A stretch of 64,000 bases of DNA from the NCBI RefSeq assembly GCF_027853335.1, contig NZ_JAFEUS010000002.1, positions 1,410,514-1,474,513 on the forward strand. Reading direction: 5' to 3'. Position 1 is the stretch's first letter, and each line of letters begins with the position of its first letter. This DNA is from Leucobacter sp. UCMA 4100 (lineage in GTDB: Bacteria > Actinomycetota > Actinomycetes > Actinomycetales > Microbacteriaceae). Below are positions 48,537 through 57,082 of the stretch, piece after piece. A program made the translations under genes and the position numbers. The notes under the pieces are model-generated. The model made no database searches. It had not been told where the DNA came from and saw only the letters and a program-made list of their open reading frames with translations.

Positions 48537-49229
48537 ATGCGCCGCAAGAGCGACAAGTCAGGGACCAGAGCACGCTATCTTCGTGCCATCTGGTCACTGA
48601 CCGAGAACAGTGACGCTCCAGTCACGGTCACCGGCCTAGCCGGTGCGCTGCGATTCGTACCAGGGAGCGTCTCCGAACAGGTAAAGCGACTCGCCGAGGA
48701 CGGTCTCGTCAACCACGAACGGTACAAGAGCATTTCGCTCACTCCTACGGGACGACTCGAATCGATGCGGGCAGTGCGGACGAACCGGATACTGCGGTGC
48801 TTCCTCCACGACGTCCTCGACCTGCCCTGGAGCGAACTCGCCGCCAATGCCGACGCATTGGAAGCCAGCAGCTCACCCCGCTTCCTCCAACGAATCGAAG
48901 CCTCCCTCGACCAGCCCACCCACGACCCCTACGGGCAACCCATCCCCACGCCAGACGGCCGCATCGAGACTCCCACCGATATCCCCCTGCGGGAACTCGC
49001 ACGCCCGCGATGGGCTCCAGTGAAGATCACACGCATCGCGGACGCGCCACTTGAAACACTGGTATTCCTCGACGAGCGACACCTTCGCCCCGGCACACGG
49101 TTAGACATCCAGGCCTGCACAGCGGAAGTCAACATCATCGAGGTCCGCACGGCGCAATGGCATGGCACGTTGCTCCCTGCCGGAACAGGCGTGCTCCATG
49201 CATCACTCCACGACGAAGCTACGGGGTGA
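48537..49229 (+). CDS. DtxR/MntR-family regulator with lost metal ligands
   Basis: 230 residues from ATG 48537. The winged helix (YLRAIWSLTENSDAPVTVTG, SVSEQVKRLAEDGLV) and dimerisation half match DtxR. But aligned with the neighbour encoded at 49235-49915, its DtxR ligand positions read N instead of H79, R instead of E83, A instead of H98, D instead of E/C102 and A instead of H106; only E105 is kept. It therefore probably does not respond to Mn or Fe in the classic way. Fourth gene of the transporter operon. Confidence 0.8.
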   Translation: MRRKSDKSGTRARYLRAIWSLTENSDAPVTVTGLAGALRFVPGSVSEQVKRLAEDGLVNHERYKSISLTPTGRLESMRAVRTNRILRCFLHDVLDLPWSELAANADALEASSSPRFLQRIEASLDQPTHDPYGQPIPTPDGRIETPTDIPLRELARPRWAPVKITRIADAPLETLVFLDERHLRPGTRLDIQACTAEVNIIEVRTAQWHGTLLPAGTGVLHASLHDEATG

Positions 49230-49234
49230 CCGCA

Positions 49235-49915
49235 TCAACTGGCGACGACAGACACATAGAGTGCGTCTGTCGCCGAACGCCCCAGTGCTACCGAGGTGTC
49301 CGATCCCGTAACTCGCGCATCCAGTGCGTCCGAGAACGGGGCACCTTCGCCGATCTCCAGCGTTGATCCGATCACGAAACCGTGCTCATCGAAGAACTGC
49401 AGGAGCGCCGGATCCGAGTCCGAGATGCGCTCGACCACGACTCGGTGCCCCGCGCCGACTTCGGATAGCTGTGTCGCGTCCGGGATATGCACCGTCCCAT
49501 CGGCTGATGGGATCGGGTCACCATGAGGGTCGCGGGTGGGGAACTCCAAGAACTCGTCGATCCGGTCAATCATGAAGTCGGACACCGCATGTTCAAGGTG
49601 CTCCGCCTCGTCATGCACCTGATCCCACGAGTACCCCAAGACACTGACGAGGAACGACTCAATCAGCCGGTGCCGACGTACCATCGCCAGCGCGTACGAG
49701 CGCCCCGTCTCCGTCAACTCCACCGAACCATAAGGCGCATGCTCGACAAGACCCTGCGTAGAGAGCTTACGGACAGCATCCGAGACCGAAGAGAGCTTCA
49801 ACCCTGTTCGCTCCGCGAGGAGCGTCGGCGTCACCGGCACCGACGACCACTCCGTCAGACCCCACACGGCCTTCAAATAGTTCTGGGTGCTCGCGGACAA
49901 CTCAGAGACGGACAT
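49235..49915 (-). CDS. MntR-type DtxR-family metalloregulator
   Basis: 226 residues. N-terminal winged helix (NYLKAVWGLTEWSSVPVTPT, KLSSVSDAVRKLSTQGLVEH), dimer domain with a full ligand set (RRHRLIE for H79/E83, VHDEAEHLEH for H98, E102, E105, H106) and a C-terminal FeoA/SH3-like domain. Having Glu rather than Cys at 102 favours Mn sensing. ATG 49915 is chosen because the -10 TATGCT (minus strand, 49922-49927) puts transcription start at it: another leaderless gene. Convergent with the degenerate paralogue. Confidence 0.88.
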   Translation of the reverse strand: MSVSELSASTQNYLKAVWGLTEWSSVPVTPTLLAERTGLKLSSVSDAVRKLSTQGLVEHAPYGSVELTETGRSYALAMVRRHRLIESFLVSVLGYSWDQVHDEAEHLEHAVSDFMIDRIDEFLEFPTRDPHGDPIPSADGTVHIPDATQLSEVGAGHRVVVERISDSDPALLQFFDEHGFVIGSTLEIGEGAPFSDALDARVTGSDTSVALGRSATDALYVSVVAS

Positions 49916-50017
49916 GAACTCAGCATAACGCCGAACATGCAACTACGTCATGGCTATGCTCAAAAGTACGGCGTCGAGGCGGCGCGCTCATCGACAGGCG
50001 TTCCCCGGCCACAGGAG

Positions 50018-51082
50018 CTACTGGTCCAGCCTCGACTGGACCAGTGGAACGTATGACGCATCCTTCTCGAAGCACAGCACGCGATAGCCATCGCTGACCG
50101 CTGCTTCCACCGTCGTCCCCGATCCAGCGAATGGCTCCAGCACCACTCCGTGCGGCGGGGTCACCAACGTGACGAGCCAGCGCATCAACGCCAACGGTTT
50201 CACGGTTGTGTGCGATACCCCGAACGCGCGGGGTCGTTCCGCTGTGGAGGGCTTGTGGTCGAAGCGGAAGATCGGGAACTTCCGCGACAGTGACTCGCCC
50301 TGCCACGTCCCCGTCAACACATCCAACGCATCCGCCTGACCCGGATCGAACGCGACGTTCGTCGGCCACCGGCCGTCAGCGAACCTCGCCCCGTCGATGT
50401 TGATCCCACCGACGCCGTGCTCGAGGATGTTGCGGACGACGTTTCCTTCGGGTGGCTTGCGGGCGATGATGATCGGCTCGAATGCCGGCCGCAGTGCCGT
50501 GCCCCATCCATCCCACTGCTGCGCGTCCTCGGTGACCGGGGTGCCTTTGGACAGGACCGTGCGGGTCGCGCCGAGCACCCCGTCATGATCAGTGGTCTGC
50601 ACGATCCGATCAGCACGATGCACGCCGTGATGCTTGTCGATCGCGTGCGAGAGGTCCATCGATTTGGGCATCCCGGTGGTGTGCAGCCATGCAATCTGGT
50701 CGCGGATCTCGAACCCTGCGTTCTCGATCCCGCGCACCATCCGGTGCCAGGTGCGTGCACCACCGAACGCTGCAACATACGCCCCCGGCTTCAACGCATG
50801 CAATGCTCCCGCAGCCCACGCCGTGCACCACGTCTCGAACAACTCCGGCGCACTCATCGCACCCGTGTCGAGGTGCGGGAGGGATTCCCTGAACCCGGAC
50901 GCGTCATCCCAGGCCTGTCCGTTGAAGCTCAACCCGTACGGCGGGTCAGTGACCAGAGCGTCGATGCTCGCCTCGGGCAGGAGCGGGAGGAGCTCGACCG
51001 CGTCACCGAGATAGAGCGTTGCCCGCTCATCAGCGAAGACGGGCTTCGGAAGTTCGGTCAGCGGCGGGGTGGGGTTGGACAT
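50018..51082 (-). CDS. Orphan DNA methyltransferase
   Basis: 354 residues from ATG 51082. Amino-methyltransferase of the beta class layout: catalytic TDPPYGLSFNG (motif IV) near the N-terminus, and the SAM motif LEPFAGSGTTVEAA near the C-terminus. It modifies adenine N6 or cytosine N4. No restriction endonuclease is adjacent. The start is preceded at 64 bases by the ICE leader octamer, so this gene belongs to the ICE and may protect DNA from host restriction after transfer. Confidence 0.9.
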   Translation of the reverse strand: MSNPTPPLTELPKPVFADERATLYLGDAVELLPLLPEASIDALVTDPPYGLSFNGQAWDDASGFRESLPHLDTGAMSAPELFETWCTAWAAGALHALKPGAYVAAFGGARTWHRMVRGIENAGFEIRDQIAWLHTTGMPKSMDLSHAIDKHHGVHRADRIVQTTDHDGVLGATRTVLSKGTPVTEDAQQWDGWGTALRPAFEPIIIARKPPEGNVVRNILEHGVGGINIDGARFADGRWPTNVAFDPGQADALDVLTGTWQGESLSRKFPIFRFDHKPSTAERPRAFGVSHTTVKPLALMRWLVTLVTPPHGVVLEPFAGSGTTVEAAVSDGYRVLCFEKDASYVPLVQSRLDQ

Positions 51083-51145
51083 GATCGTGGCTCCCTGCTG
51101 TTCGGGGCCTGTCCGCGCTCGTGTGCGACGAACAGGGCTACCCAG

Positions 51146-51153
51146 CAGGTACG
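51146..51153 (-). promoter_or_regulatory. ICE leader octamer (methyltransferase gene)
   Basis: CAGGTACG, flanked by TACC-TGCT-GGTA pairing, 64 bases before the start codon. It shows that ICE backbone resumes after the nrd/mnt cargo. Confidence 0.5.
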
Positions 51154-51316
51154 GGCCAATCCGACTACGACGAGCCGACACAGCCCCAGCGTCGACGCCA
51201 CGTCAGAGTCAGTCGCAGCGCGCCGAGTCCGTGATCAGCGAGGTGCCTGTGCCTCGCTGATTCCCAGCGCCAGATTTTCTCCCACACACGATCGGCAATC
51301 AACGAAGAAAGCCCCA

Positions 51317-52222
51317 TTAACGCAGTAGTGATCGCTCGACCAGCTCTTGAGGCCCCCGGGTGCGTGTTGCGAAAGCGCTAGGGGTTAGGCCATAGCGACG
51401 TTTGAAAGCTCGGCTGGCAGCGGAGGCGTTTTGCCAGCCCACGGATCGGGCAGCCTCGGTGATGGTCACGTCAGAGGACGAGAGTAGCTCCGCCATACGG
51501 TCGGCGCGGGCGTTCCATAAGAATGCGGCGGGGCTGATCCCGAGATCTTGACGAAATAGTCGCGTTAGCTGGGACTCCGACAATGCAACTTCGCTGGCCA
51601 GGTTTTCGATCGTCCATGCGCGGCCAAGGTGCTGATGCAGGACCCGTATGGCCTCGGCAACTTGTCGATGCGGCGCTGGAGGCTGTTGAGCTGTCTTCGC
51701 CATCCGATGCTGAGATGTATTGCCTGCAAACAGGGCGACAGCTGTCAATACATCGGCAACTCGAGCCAACCTGGTGAGCTCACTTGAGACACGGCGGTCT
51801 AGTGCAGAGAGTGCACTCAACGCTGGCCGCAGCGCCTGGATTCCGCACAAGCCAACATTGAGCATGGTTGGAGCTTGCCTTCCGCTCTGCGCAACAACGA
51901 GGTGATGCGCGAGCGGGTGTTGAGGTGAAAACCACTGCAGCTGGGTTTGAATGAATTCCTCATGCAGATAGAAGGTGACGGTATGAGTGAAGCTCCTAGG
52001 AGTTGCTGAGCACCAGGTCTTTGCAGGGATCGAAACCACGCTGCCAGGCCCGAGCTGAGTTGTGCCTTCTGCAAATGTCAGGTCGGACCATCCAGCTGTA
52101 ACGAATACGACTTTCACACAATCCGTCAGCACTTGCTGTGTCTGCTTGATATGAACCATCTCGTGGACCATCAACGGCCCGCGCTGTCCGCGAAAGAGGA
52201 GGTCGTCCGTCAGATGGATCAT
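51317..52222 (-). CDS. AraC-family regulator (second copy type)
   Basis: 301 residues. C-terminal double HTH (RAWTIENLASEVALSESQLTRL, VTITEAARSVGWQNASAASRAF, GLTPSAF). The N-terminal half is a cupin-like sensor. It is similar in layout to the regulator at 40298-41143. Placed after an ABC ATPase and MFS exporter on the same strand, it is a likely local regulator of them. Confidence 0.85.
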   Translation of the reverse strand: MIHLTDDLLFRGQRGPLMVHEMVHIKQTQQVLTDCVKVVFVTAGWSDLTFAEGTTQLGPGSVVSIPAKTWCSATPRSFTHTVTFYLHEEFIQTQLQWFSPQHPLAHHLVVAQSGRQAPTMLNVGLCGIQALRPALSALSALDRRVSSELTRLARVADVLTAVALFAGNTSQHRMAKTAQQPPAPHRQVAEAIRVLHQHLGRAWTIENLASEVALSESQLTRLFRQDLGISPAAFLWNARADRMAELLSSSDVTITEAARSVGWQNASAASRAFKRRYGLTPSAFATRTRGPQELVERSLLR

Positions 52223-52231
52223 TTGCGGACC

Positions 52232-53088
52232 TCAGAGGTTCATCGCTCTGGGGGCCTGCACAATCGTCCTGTTCAAGGGCTCAGGGACGGGGTGAGGTGA
52301 TGCACGTCCCGCTCGGGCATGCCAGCGGCGCGTACGGTGCTCGATCTCGATAGGGTACGAAAAGCACTCGCTGACCAGTTGGGTGGTGAGTACGTCGTGA
52401 GCTGGACCGGATGCGTGCACGCGTCCGTCCTTGATGAGCATGGCGTGTGTGGTCGTCTCGGGGAGTTCTTCAAGGTGGTGGGTCACCAAGATTGTCGCGA
52501 GCGCAGGCTGTTCCCGATGCAGTTCGTCGACGGTCGTGAGGAATTGCTCTCGTGCAGCGACATCCAGGCCTGTGGAGGGCTCATCTAGGAGCAGGAGAGG
52601 CGGGTCAACCAACAGAGATCGTGCGATCAAGGTGCGTCCCCGTTCACCTTGCGACATCGTCTCCCAGGTTGCGTGTTTAAGCGCGCCCAGTCCAAGCATT
52701 CGAGTCAGTTCAGTGGCTCGCTCGACGACTTCGGTATCAGGTCCCACCGCATCATGAGTTCCGTGGTGCCTGTCGCGCCAGTGAGTACGACCTCGAGCAC
52801 GGTCAGGGGTGCACGGAGGGGGTGGCGGGGATTGACGTGACCAATCGACTGTCGTAATTCCCGGATGTCAACCCGTCCTAGCTTGCGCCCGAGAACGTGC
52901 ACGCTGCCACGCGTCGGGTGATTTACCGCCCCGCACATGCTCAGGATCGTGCTCTTACCTGCGCCGTTCGGGCCGATGAGGGCCCAATGCTCTCCGGCTC
53001 GAACTGTCAGATGAACGTCGGTTAGGATTTCGCGTGCATCACGGACGAAATCGACGGAATCTAGTCTCAGAATCTCTTTTTCACTCAT
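52232..53088 (-). pseudogene. ABC transporter ATP-binding protein, frameshifted
   Basis: A YlmA-type ABC ATPase split by a frameshift. Residues from 53088: Walker A GPNGAGKST, then IGHVNPRHPLRAPLTVLEVV, up to TTELMMRWD at about 52745; a base is lost in GGTCCC (52740-52746), after which PDTEVVERATELTRMLG, the signature MSQGERGR, Walker B LLLLDEPSTGLD and THHLEEL continue in another frame to 52232. A three-C run in the transcript (GACCCTGAT expected, GACCTGAT seen) would repair it. Start overlaps the MFS stop. Recent inactivation or sequencing error are both possible. Confidence 0.8.
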
Positions 53089-54316
53089 GACCGCCCTCCA
53101 GCGCGGTTACGCGATTCCCTGCGTAGTCGTCTCCGTGGGGGCTGTTCTGCCTTTCCTTGAGAGTGAAGGAGAGGCTAAAGCCCGCCATGACCAACGCCGC
53201 CATCACGATGAAGACGATTTGTATGTTTGTGTGGTCAGCGATCATGCCCAGAATCGGGCTCAACAGGCCCCCGAGTGAGAGTGTGAGCCCCAGCGTGACG
53301 CCACTTGCGACACCGATCCGATTCGGCAAGTACGAGTGCGAAAGAGTGATCTGCGCAGCGAAGGGAAGGAATAGGCTCACCCCCAAGCACGCCGCCGCGA
53401 CGATGACCACGACCGGCGAAGGGGCAAGCACAATCGCAAGTGTTGACAGAGCTGCCAACAGATACCCGGTGCGAACGATCCGCAGCCGTCCAAAACGATC
53501 CGCGAGCCAGCCACCGGTCAGGGTACCGATCGCACCGGCCGCGGGAAACAAGGACAATGCGATCGATGCGTAACCCGTGCTCACGTCGAAACGTTGAATT
53601 GAGTACAGCGAGATAAACGTGGATGTGCCGACGTATGCGACCGACCACGTTGCAAGTACAGCGGTGAGCAACATGAACGCCCGCCAGTCATCCGGAATGG
53701 TCACCTTTGGGCGGGCGGGAGCCGCTTCAGTTGTAGAAGCACGTGCAAACATGTGCCGCCAGGAAACGGCAACGTACACCAGCCCGAGCACGATAGCTGG
53801 AATGATGAGTAGCCCAGTGCCGGGCAAGCCAAACCAACCGACCACGAGGATAACGGCAGAGGGAGCAAGGGCAACTCCGACATTGCCGCCCACTGAGAAT
53901 AGGCTCATAGACTTGCTCGTGCCACCGCCAGCATCGCGCGCCTCCATCGTTGCGGCCGGGTGATAGGCCGCAACTCCGATCCCTGAGATGGCGACAACGA
54001 TCCAAACCGCGAGGTAAGAGTCGGACACCAAGCCGCTCAATGCGATACCCACGCCAGCGGCGAAGAGGCCGGCCAAGCTCATCCAACGCATTCCATATTT
54101 GTCGCTGAGGTGCCCGAAAATCGGTTGGGCGATGCTTGATAGTGCGGTCGCCGCGAGGGTGATTCCTGCGACAGCGGCGTAGGAATATTCCGCGTGCAGG
54201 ACGAAGAATGGAAGCAGAGCCGCGACTGCGCCGGTGTAAAAGTCGTTGGCAGCGTGGGTAGCCGTCAGCGCCCAGAGGCCCATCCGGTTTCGAGTATGTG
54301 TCGGAGTTGAATTCAT
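53081..54316 (-). CDS. MFS transporter (fosmidomycin-resistance-like)
   Basis: 411 residues from ATG 54316 (AGAGGA upstream). Twelve membrane segments. Motif A-like GHLSDKYGMRWM and GGWLADRFGRLR; the HAANDFYTGAVAALLPF start resembles Fsr/MFS drug exporters. Upstream of it and divergent is a GntR regulator with a shared operator. The adjacent ABC ATPase is probably co-transcribed. Confidence 0.85.
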   Translation of the reverse strand: MNSTPTHTRNRMGLWALTATHAANDFYTGAVAALLPFFVLHAEYSYAAVAGITLAATALSSIAQPIFGHLSDKYGMRWMSLAGLFAAGVGIALSGLVSDSYLAVWIVVAISGIGVAAYHPAATMEARDAGGGTSKSMSLFSVGGNVGVALAPSAVILVVGWFGLPGTGLLIIPAIVLGLVYVAVSWRHMFARASTTEAAPARPKVTIPDDWRAFMLLTAVLATWSVAYVGTSTFISLYSIQRFDVSTGYASIALSLFPAAGAIGTLTGGWLADRFGRLRIVRTGYLLAALSTLAIVLAPSPVVVIVAAACLGVSLFLPFAAQITLSHSYLPNRIGVASGVTLGLTLSLGGLLSPILGMIADHTNIQIVFIVMAALVMAGFSLSFTLKERQNSPHGDDYAGNRVTALEGGHE

Positions 54317-54469
54317 GTGTTCCTCTTGGAGAGTGCGCGTCTCCGGTGGGTGGTGGTCAGGAGATGCCGCACGGTGAAAGCAGGGCTGACTGGCACGGGA
54401 GGTCGCTCCGCTAGCAGGGGTGCCGGTCGGGCTAAGACCTGCTGCGGCAACGAAGAAGTCTTCCAATCA

Positions 54470-54495
54470 TGAGATACACTGTACACAACATCTCA
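54470..54495. promoter_or_regulatory. Operator-like inverted repeat in the MFS/GntR divergent gap
   Basis: TGAGAT (54470-54475) and ATCTCA (54490-54495), separated by 14 bases containing a TGTACA-like core. It lies between the divergent MFS and GntR genes and could bind the GntR protein. Confidence 0.5.
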
Positions 54496-54521
54496 GACAA
54501 GTAGTGAAGTGAGGTATCATC

Positions 54522-55193
54522 GTGGCCCAAGTGAGACGCGCGCCGCTAGCCGAGCAAGTGTCCGAGCTACTCCTCGATCGCATCAGATCCGGAGAGTGGC
54601 CGCTGGGCGCAAAGCTGCCCGGAGAGAACACCCTCGGCCCTCAACTTGGAGTGGGCCGCTCGACTGTTCGCGAAGCAATCCGTCAGCTCGCAGGTCGCGG
54701 TGTGCTGGCGACCAGGCAGGGCGCTGGAGTGTTTGTCACTGCACTCGACGTCACCGAAGACTGGGACGCTGTGCTGCGTCGAGTTGATATCGTCGAAGTG
54801 ATTGAGGGGCGTGTTGCTATTGAATCCGAAGCTGCAGCCCTTGCCGCAGAACGGCGAACTCCCCAAGACCTCCGAGCGATCCGCCGCATGCTTACGCAGC
54901 GTGAGAACCACGACACTCGGGAAGGCTATGTCGATGCTGATATGCGCTTCCACCGCGCGGTAGTCGCTTCTTCGCATAACTCACTTCTGCTGGAAATGTT
55001 CGACAACTTTGTGCCCAGACTCCGTGAAGCGATGATTGATATGCTCCGCATCAAACGGACATTCGACGACCATGCTGACCAGGGAGCTCACTCACAGCTG
55101 GTTGAAGCGATTGCTCAGCGCGACAATGCATCCGCGAGAGATCTGAGCCGCGCGCATCTGATGTCACTCAAAAATGGAATGGAAGCGGGCTAG
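54522..55193 (+). CDS. GntR/FadR-family regulator
   Basis: 223 residues from GTG 54522. N-terminal winged helix (LLLDRIRSGEWPLGAKLPGENTL, VGRSTVREAIRQLAGRGVLATRQGAGVFV), C-terminal FadR/FCD helical domain with metal-type Asp/His residues (VDADMRFHRAVVASSHNSLL). Divergent from the MFS exporter, so probably controls it. Confidence 0.88.
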   Translation: MAQVRRAPLAEQVSELLLDRIRSGEWPLGAKLPGENTLGPQLGVGRSTVREAIRQLAGRGVLATRQGAGVFVTALDVTEDWDAVLRRVDIVEVIEGRVAIESEAAALAAERRTPQDLRAIRRMLTQRENHDTREGYVDADMRFHRAVVASSHNSLLLEMFDNFVPRLREAMIDMLRIKRTFDDHADQGAHSQLVEAIAQRDNASARDLSRAHLMSLKNGMEAG

Positions 55194-55363
55194 AAAGTCT
55201 GCACAAGCTCACGATGCCGAAGATGCTTGTGGGTATTAGTGGATCGCGAGTACCCAACTGAGCTGTAGGCCGTACCTGCGCGCCACCGAATGAGGCGATG
55301 GAGACGCAACTGGCCAGCGCGAATCTGCCTTTGGGTCACGTATGGACAGCGCACCTTCTGAAT
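55194..55363. other. Non-coding stretch before a relaxase remnant
   Basis: About 170 bases after the GntR gene with no gene seen. Together with the remnant it makes a 414-base gene-poor region. Confidence 0.5.
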
Positions 55364-55552
55364 GTGACGGTGTCGATCAGAGTAATGGCCGCCGGCGACG
55401 GATACCGGTACTTACTGAACTCCGTTGTGACTGGCGACCGTGATCGCTATGCTGCATCGTCCCTGACGATGTACTACCTCAAGTCCGGCATCCTGCGCTC
55501 CACGTCGCCCCGAAAAACACGAAGTTTTGGCCGTTCGGAGGGAAGAATGTGA
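55364..55552 (+). pseudogene. MobF (TrwC/TraA) relaxase N-terminal remnant, copy 1
   Basis: From GTG 55364 the frame reads VTVSIRVMAAGDGYRYLLNS, VVTGDRDR, SLTMYYLKSG: the N-terminus of actinobacterial TrwC-type relaxases (usually TVSIRxMTAGDGYRYLLxSV... LTRYYxxSGTPPG). Homology stops at about 55500, before the catalytic histidines. No relaxase continuation follows. A second stump lies at 61933-62079. Confidence 0.75.
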
Positions 55553-55607
55553 TGGGAGTCGTCGGCGATTGGTCCCAAGGGGCAGGCTGCCAGAGTGGCG
55601 ACTGCCT

Positions 55608-55985
55608 CTAGCGACGCGCGGCGGATCCAGTATGTGTGGGGGCGGGGTGTGCGTCGTCTCTCGTGAAGGCAGACGCGGGAGCCGCCATTCCCCAGATGTA
55701 CATCGCGTCCAGCACCGGTCGCAGCTGCCAGCCCAACTCGGTGAGCTCGTAGACCACCCGCGGTGGGATCTCAGCGTATGCGGTGCGTGTAACGATCCCT
55801 CGCGCTTCGAACAGGCGCAGCCGGTTGGTCAACGTATGCGCACTGATGCCGTCCAATGCCTCGCGCAGCTCGCCAAAGCGCTGCGGGCCGTGCATCAGCT
55901 CGCGCACGATCAGCGTCGCCCACGGCCCGTTAAACAACATCAGGAACCTGGCGACACCACACTCAGGAAGCTCCACCTCACTCAT
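55608..55985 (-). CDS. HxlR-family regulator
   Basis: 125 residues from ATG 55985. Winged helix of the HxlR/MarR superfamily: FLMLFNGPWATLIVRELMHG, FGELREALDGISAHTLTNRL, then RTAYAEIPPRVVYELTELG. It lies divergent from the NmrA gene with a 7-bp inverted repeat between them. The Cys at residue 9 (ECGVA) could sense electrophiles, as in many HxlR proteins. Confidence 0.9.
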   Translation of the reverse strand: MSEVELPECGVARFLMLFNGPWATLIVRELMHGPQRFGELREALDGISAHTLTNRLRLFEARGIVTRTAYAEIPPRVVYELTELGWQLRPVLDAMYIWGMAAPASAFTRDDAHPAPTHTGSAARR

Positions 55986-56006
55986 ATTTCTCAGCATACG
56001 CGCCAT

Positions 56007-56034
56007 TGGTGCAGTTGACGTAACCGATGCACCA
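56007..56034. promoter_or_regulatory. HxlR operator candidate
   Basis: TGGTGCA (56007-56013) and TGCACCA (56028-56034), a perfect 7-bp inverted repeat with 14-base spacing, in the divergent promoter of HxlR and NmrA genes. Confidence 0.6.
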
Positions 56035-56051
56035 TGTGCACTAATAGAAGT

Positions 56052-56915
56052 ATGACATACATCGTGCATGGCGCTACCGGCGCCCAAGGATCCCCCGTTC
56101 TCACTGCTCTCATCGCAGCCGGCAAGCAGACTATCGCCGCCGTCCGAACTCCCGCGGGCCTGCCCGATGGAGTAACCGCTGTCTCCGTCGATCTCGTCGA
56201 CGCCGATGCGCTCACCGCCGTATATTCCGGCGCAGAAGGCGTGTTCGTACACCTGCCTATGGACGGCCCCGACCGGGCTCCCGCGTACGTCGAAGCGATC
56301 ACCGCCGCGGTGGCTGCCACCCGTCCGGGCCGGGTCGTGATCTCCACGAGCGGACAGGTCGTCGACCAGCCCGGCACTTCGTTGCAGGCGCCGGAGAACA
56401 GCCCGATCGCGACCCTGATCCGTAACGTCACTGATACTGGGGTGTCCACTGCCGTGGTCGCGCCGCGGCTGTACCTGGAGAATCTGCTGCTTCCCGTGGT
56501 CGCGGGACCGGCCGGGGATGAAGGAGTGCTGCGCTATCCGCTGCCGGAAGCGTTCCCGGTGTCCTGGAGCTCGCATCTGGACGTCGCCGATGTCGTCGTC
56601 CGTCTCCTCACAGACACCTCGGAGACCGGCACTATCGCGATCGGACACCTGCCCGCACTCACCGGCCCCGACCTCGCGCGTGGGTTCTCCGAGCGGCTCG
56701 GCCGTGAGGTCCGGTACGAGGCGATCACGCCGGACGAGTTCGGGAAGCTGATCACGCCTCTGTTCGGCGCCGACGCGGCCGCGCCTGTCGTCGGGCTTTA
56801 TCAGGCGCTGAACGCGCAGGATGGCAATACGATTGCCGAGGCCAACAGCACCCAGTCACTCCTCGGGCTGCAACCTCGCACGGTGGCCTCCTGGCTTGAT
56901 GCGGTCGGCGTCTGA
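56052..56915 (+). CDS. NmrA-like NAD(P)-binding protein
   Basis: 287 residues from ATG 56052. Rossmann fold with GATGAQGSPV (GxxGxxG) near the N-terminus; atypical SDR of the NmrA type. Residues around RLYLENLLLPVVAG and SWSSHLDVADVV are typical. These act as NAD(P)H-dependent reductases or redox sensors; HxlR-NmrA pairs often respond to quinones and electrophiles. Substrate unknown. Confidence 0.88.
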   Translation: MTYIVHGATGAQGSPVLTALIAAGKQTIAAVRTPAGLPDGVTAVSVDLVDADALTAVYSGAEGVFVHLPMDGPDRAPAYVEAITAAVAATRPGRVVISTSGQVVDQPGTSLQAPENSPIATLIRNVTDTGVSTAVVAPRLYLENLLLPVVAGPAGDEGVLRYPLPEAFPVSWSSHLDVADVVVRLLTDTSETGTIAIGHLPALTGPDLARGFSERLGREVRYEAITPDEFGKLITPLFGADAAAPVVGLYQALNAQDGNTIAEANSTQSLLGLQPRTVASWLDAVGV

Positions 56916-57082
56916 ACTGGGGCGACCTGAGACCGGTCGTGGGTTCCGTCAGAAATCTCGGGAAACCACGACAGCTTGACCAAGAGAGATTCGTCTTCTT
57001 CCGACGGGGGCGGCGGGAGCGTTTCAGCGTCTCGTCAAGAGTGACGAGAACGGGAGCCTTCATAGAAAGGAAGCTCATCGAG

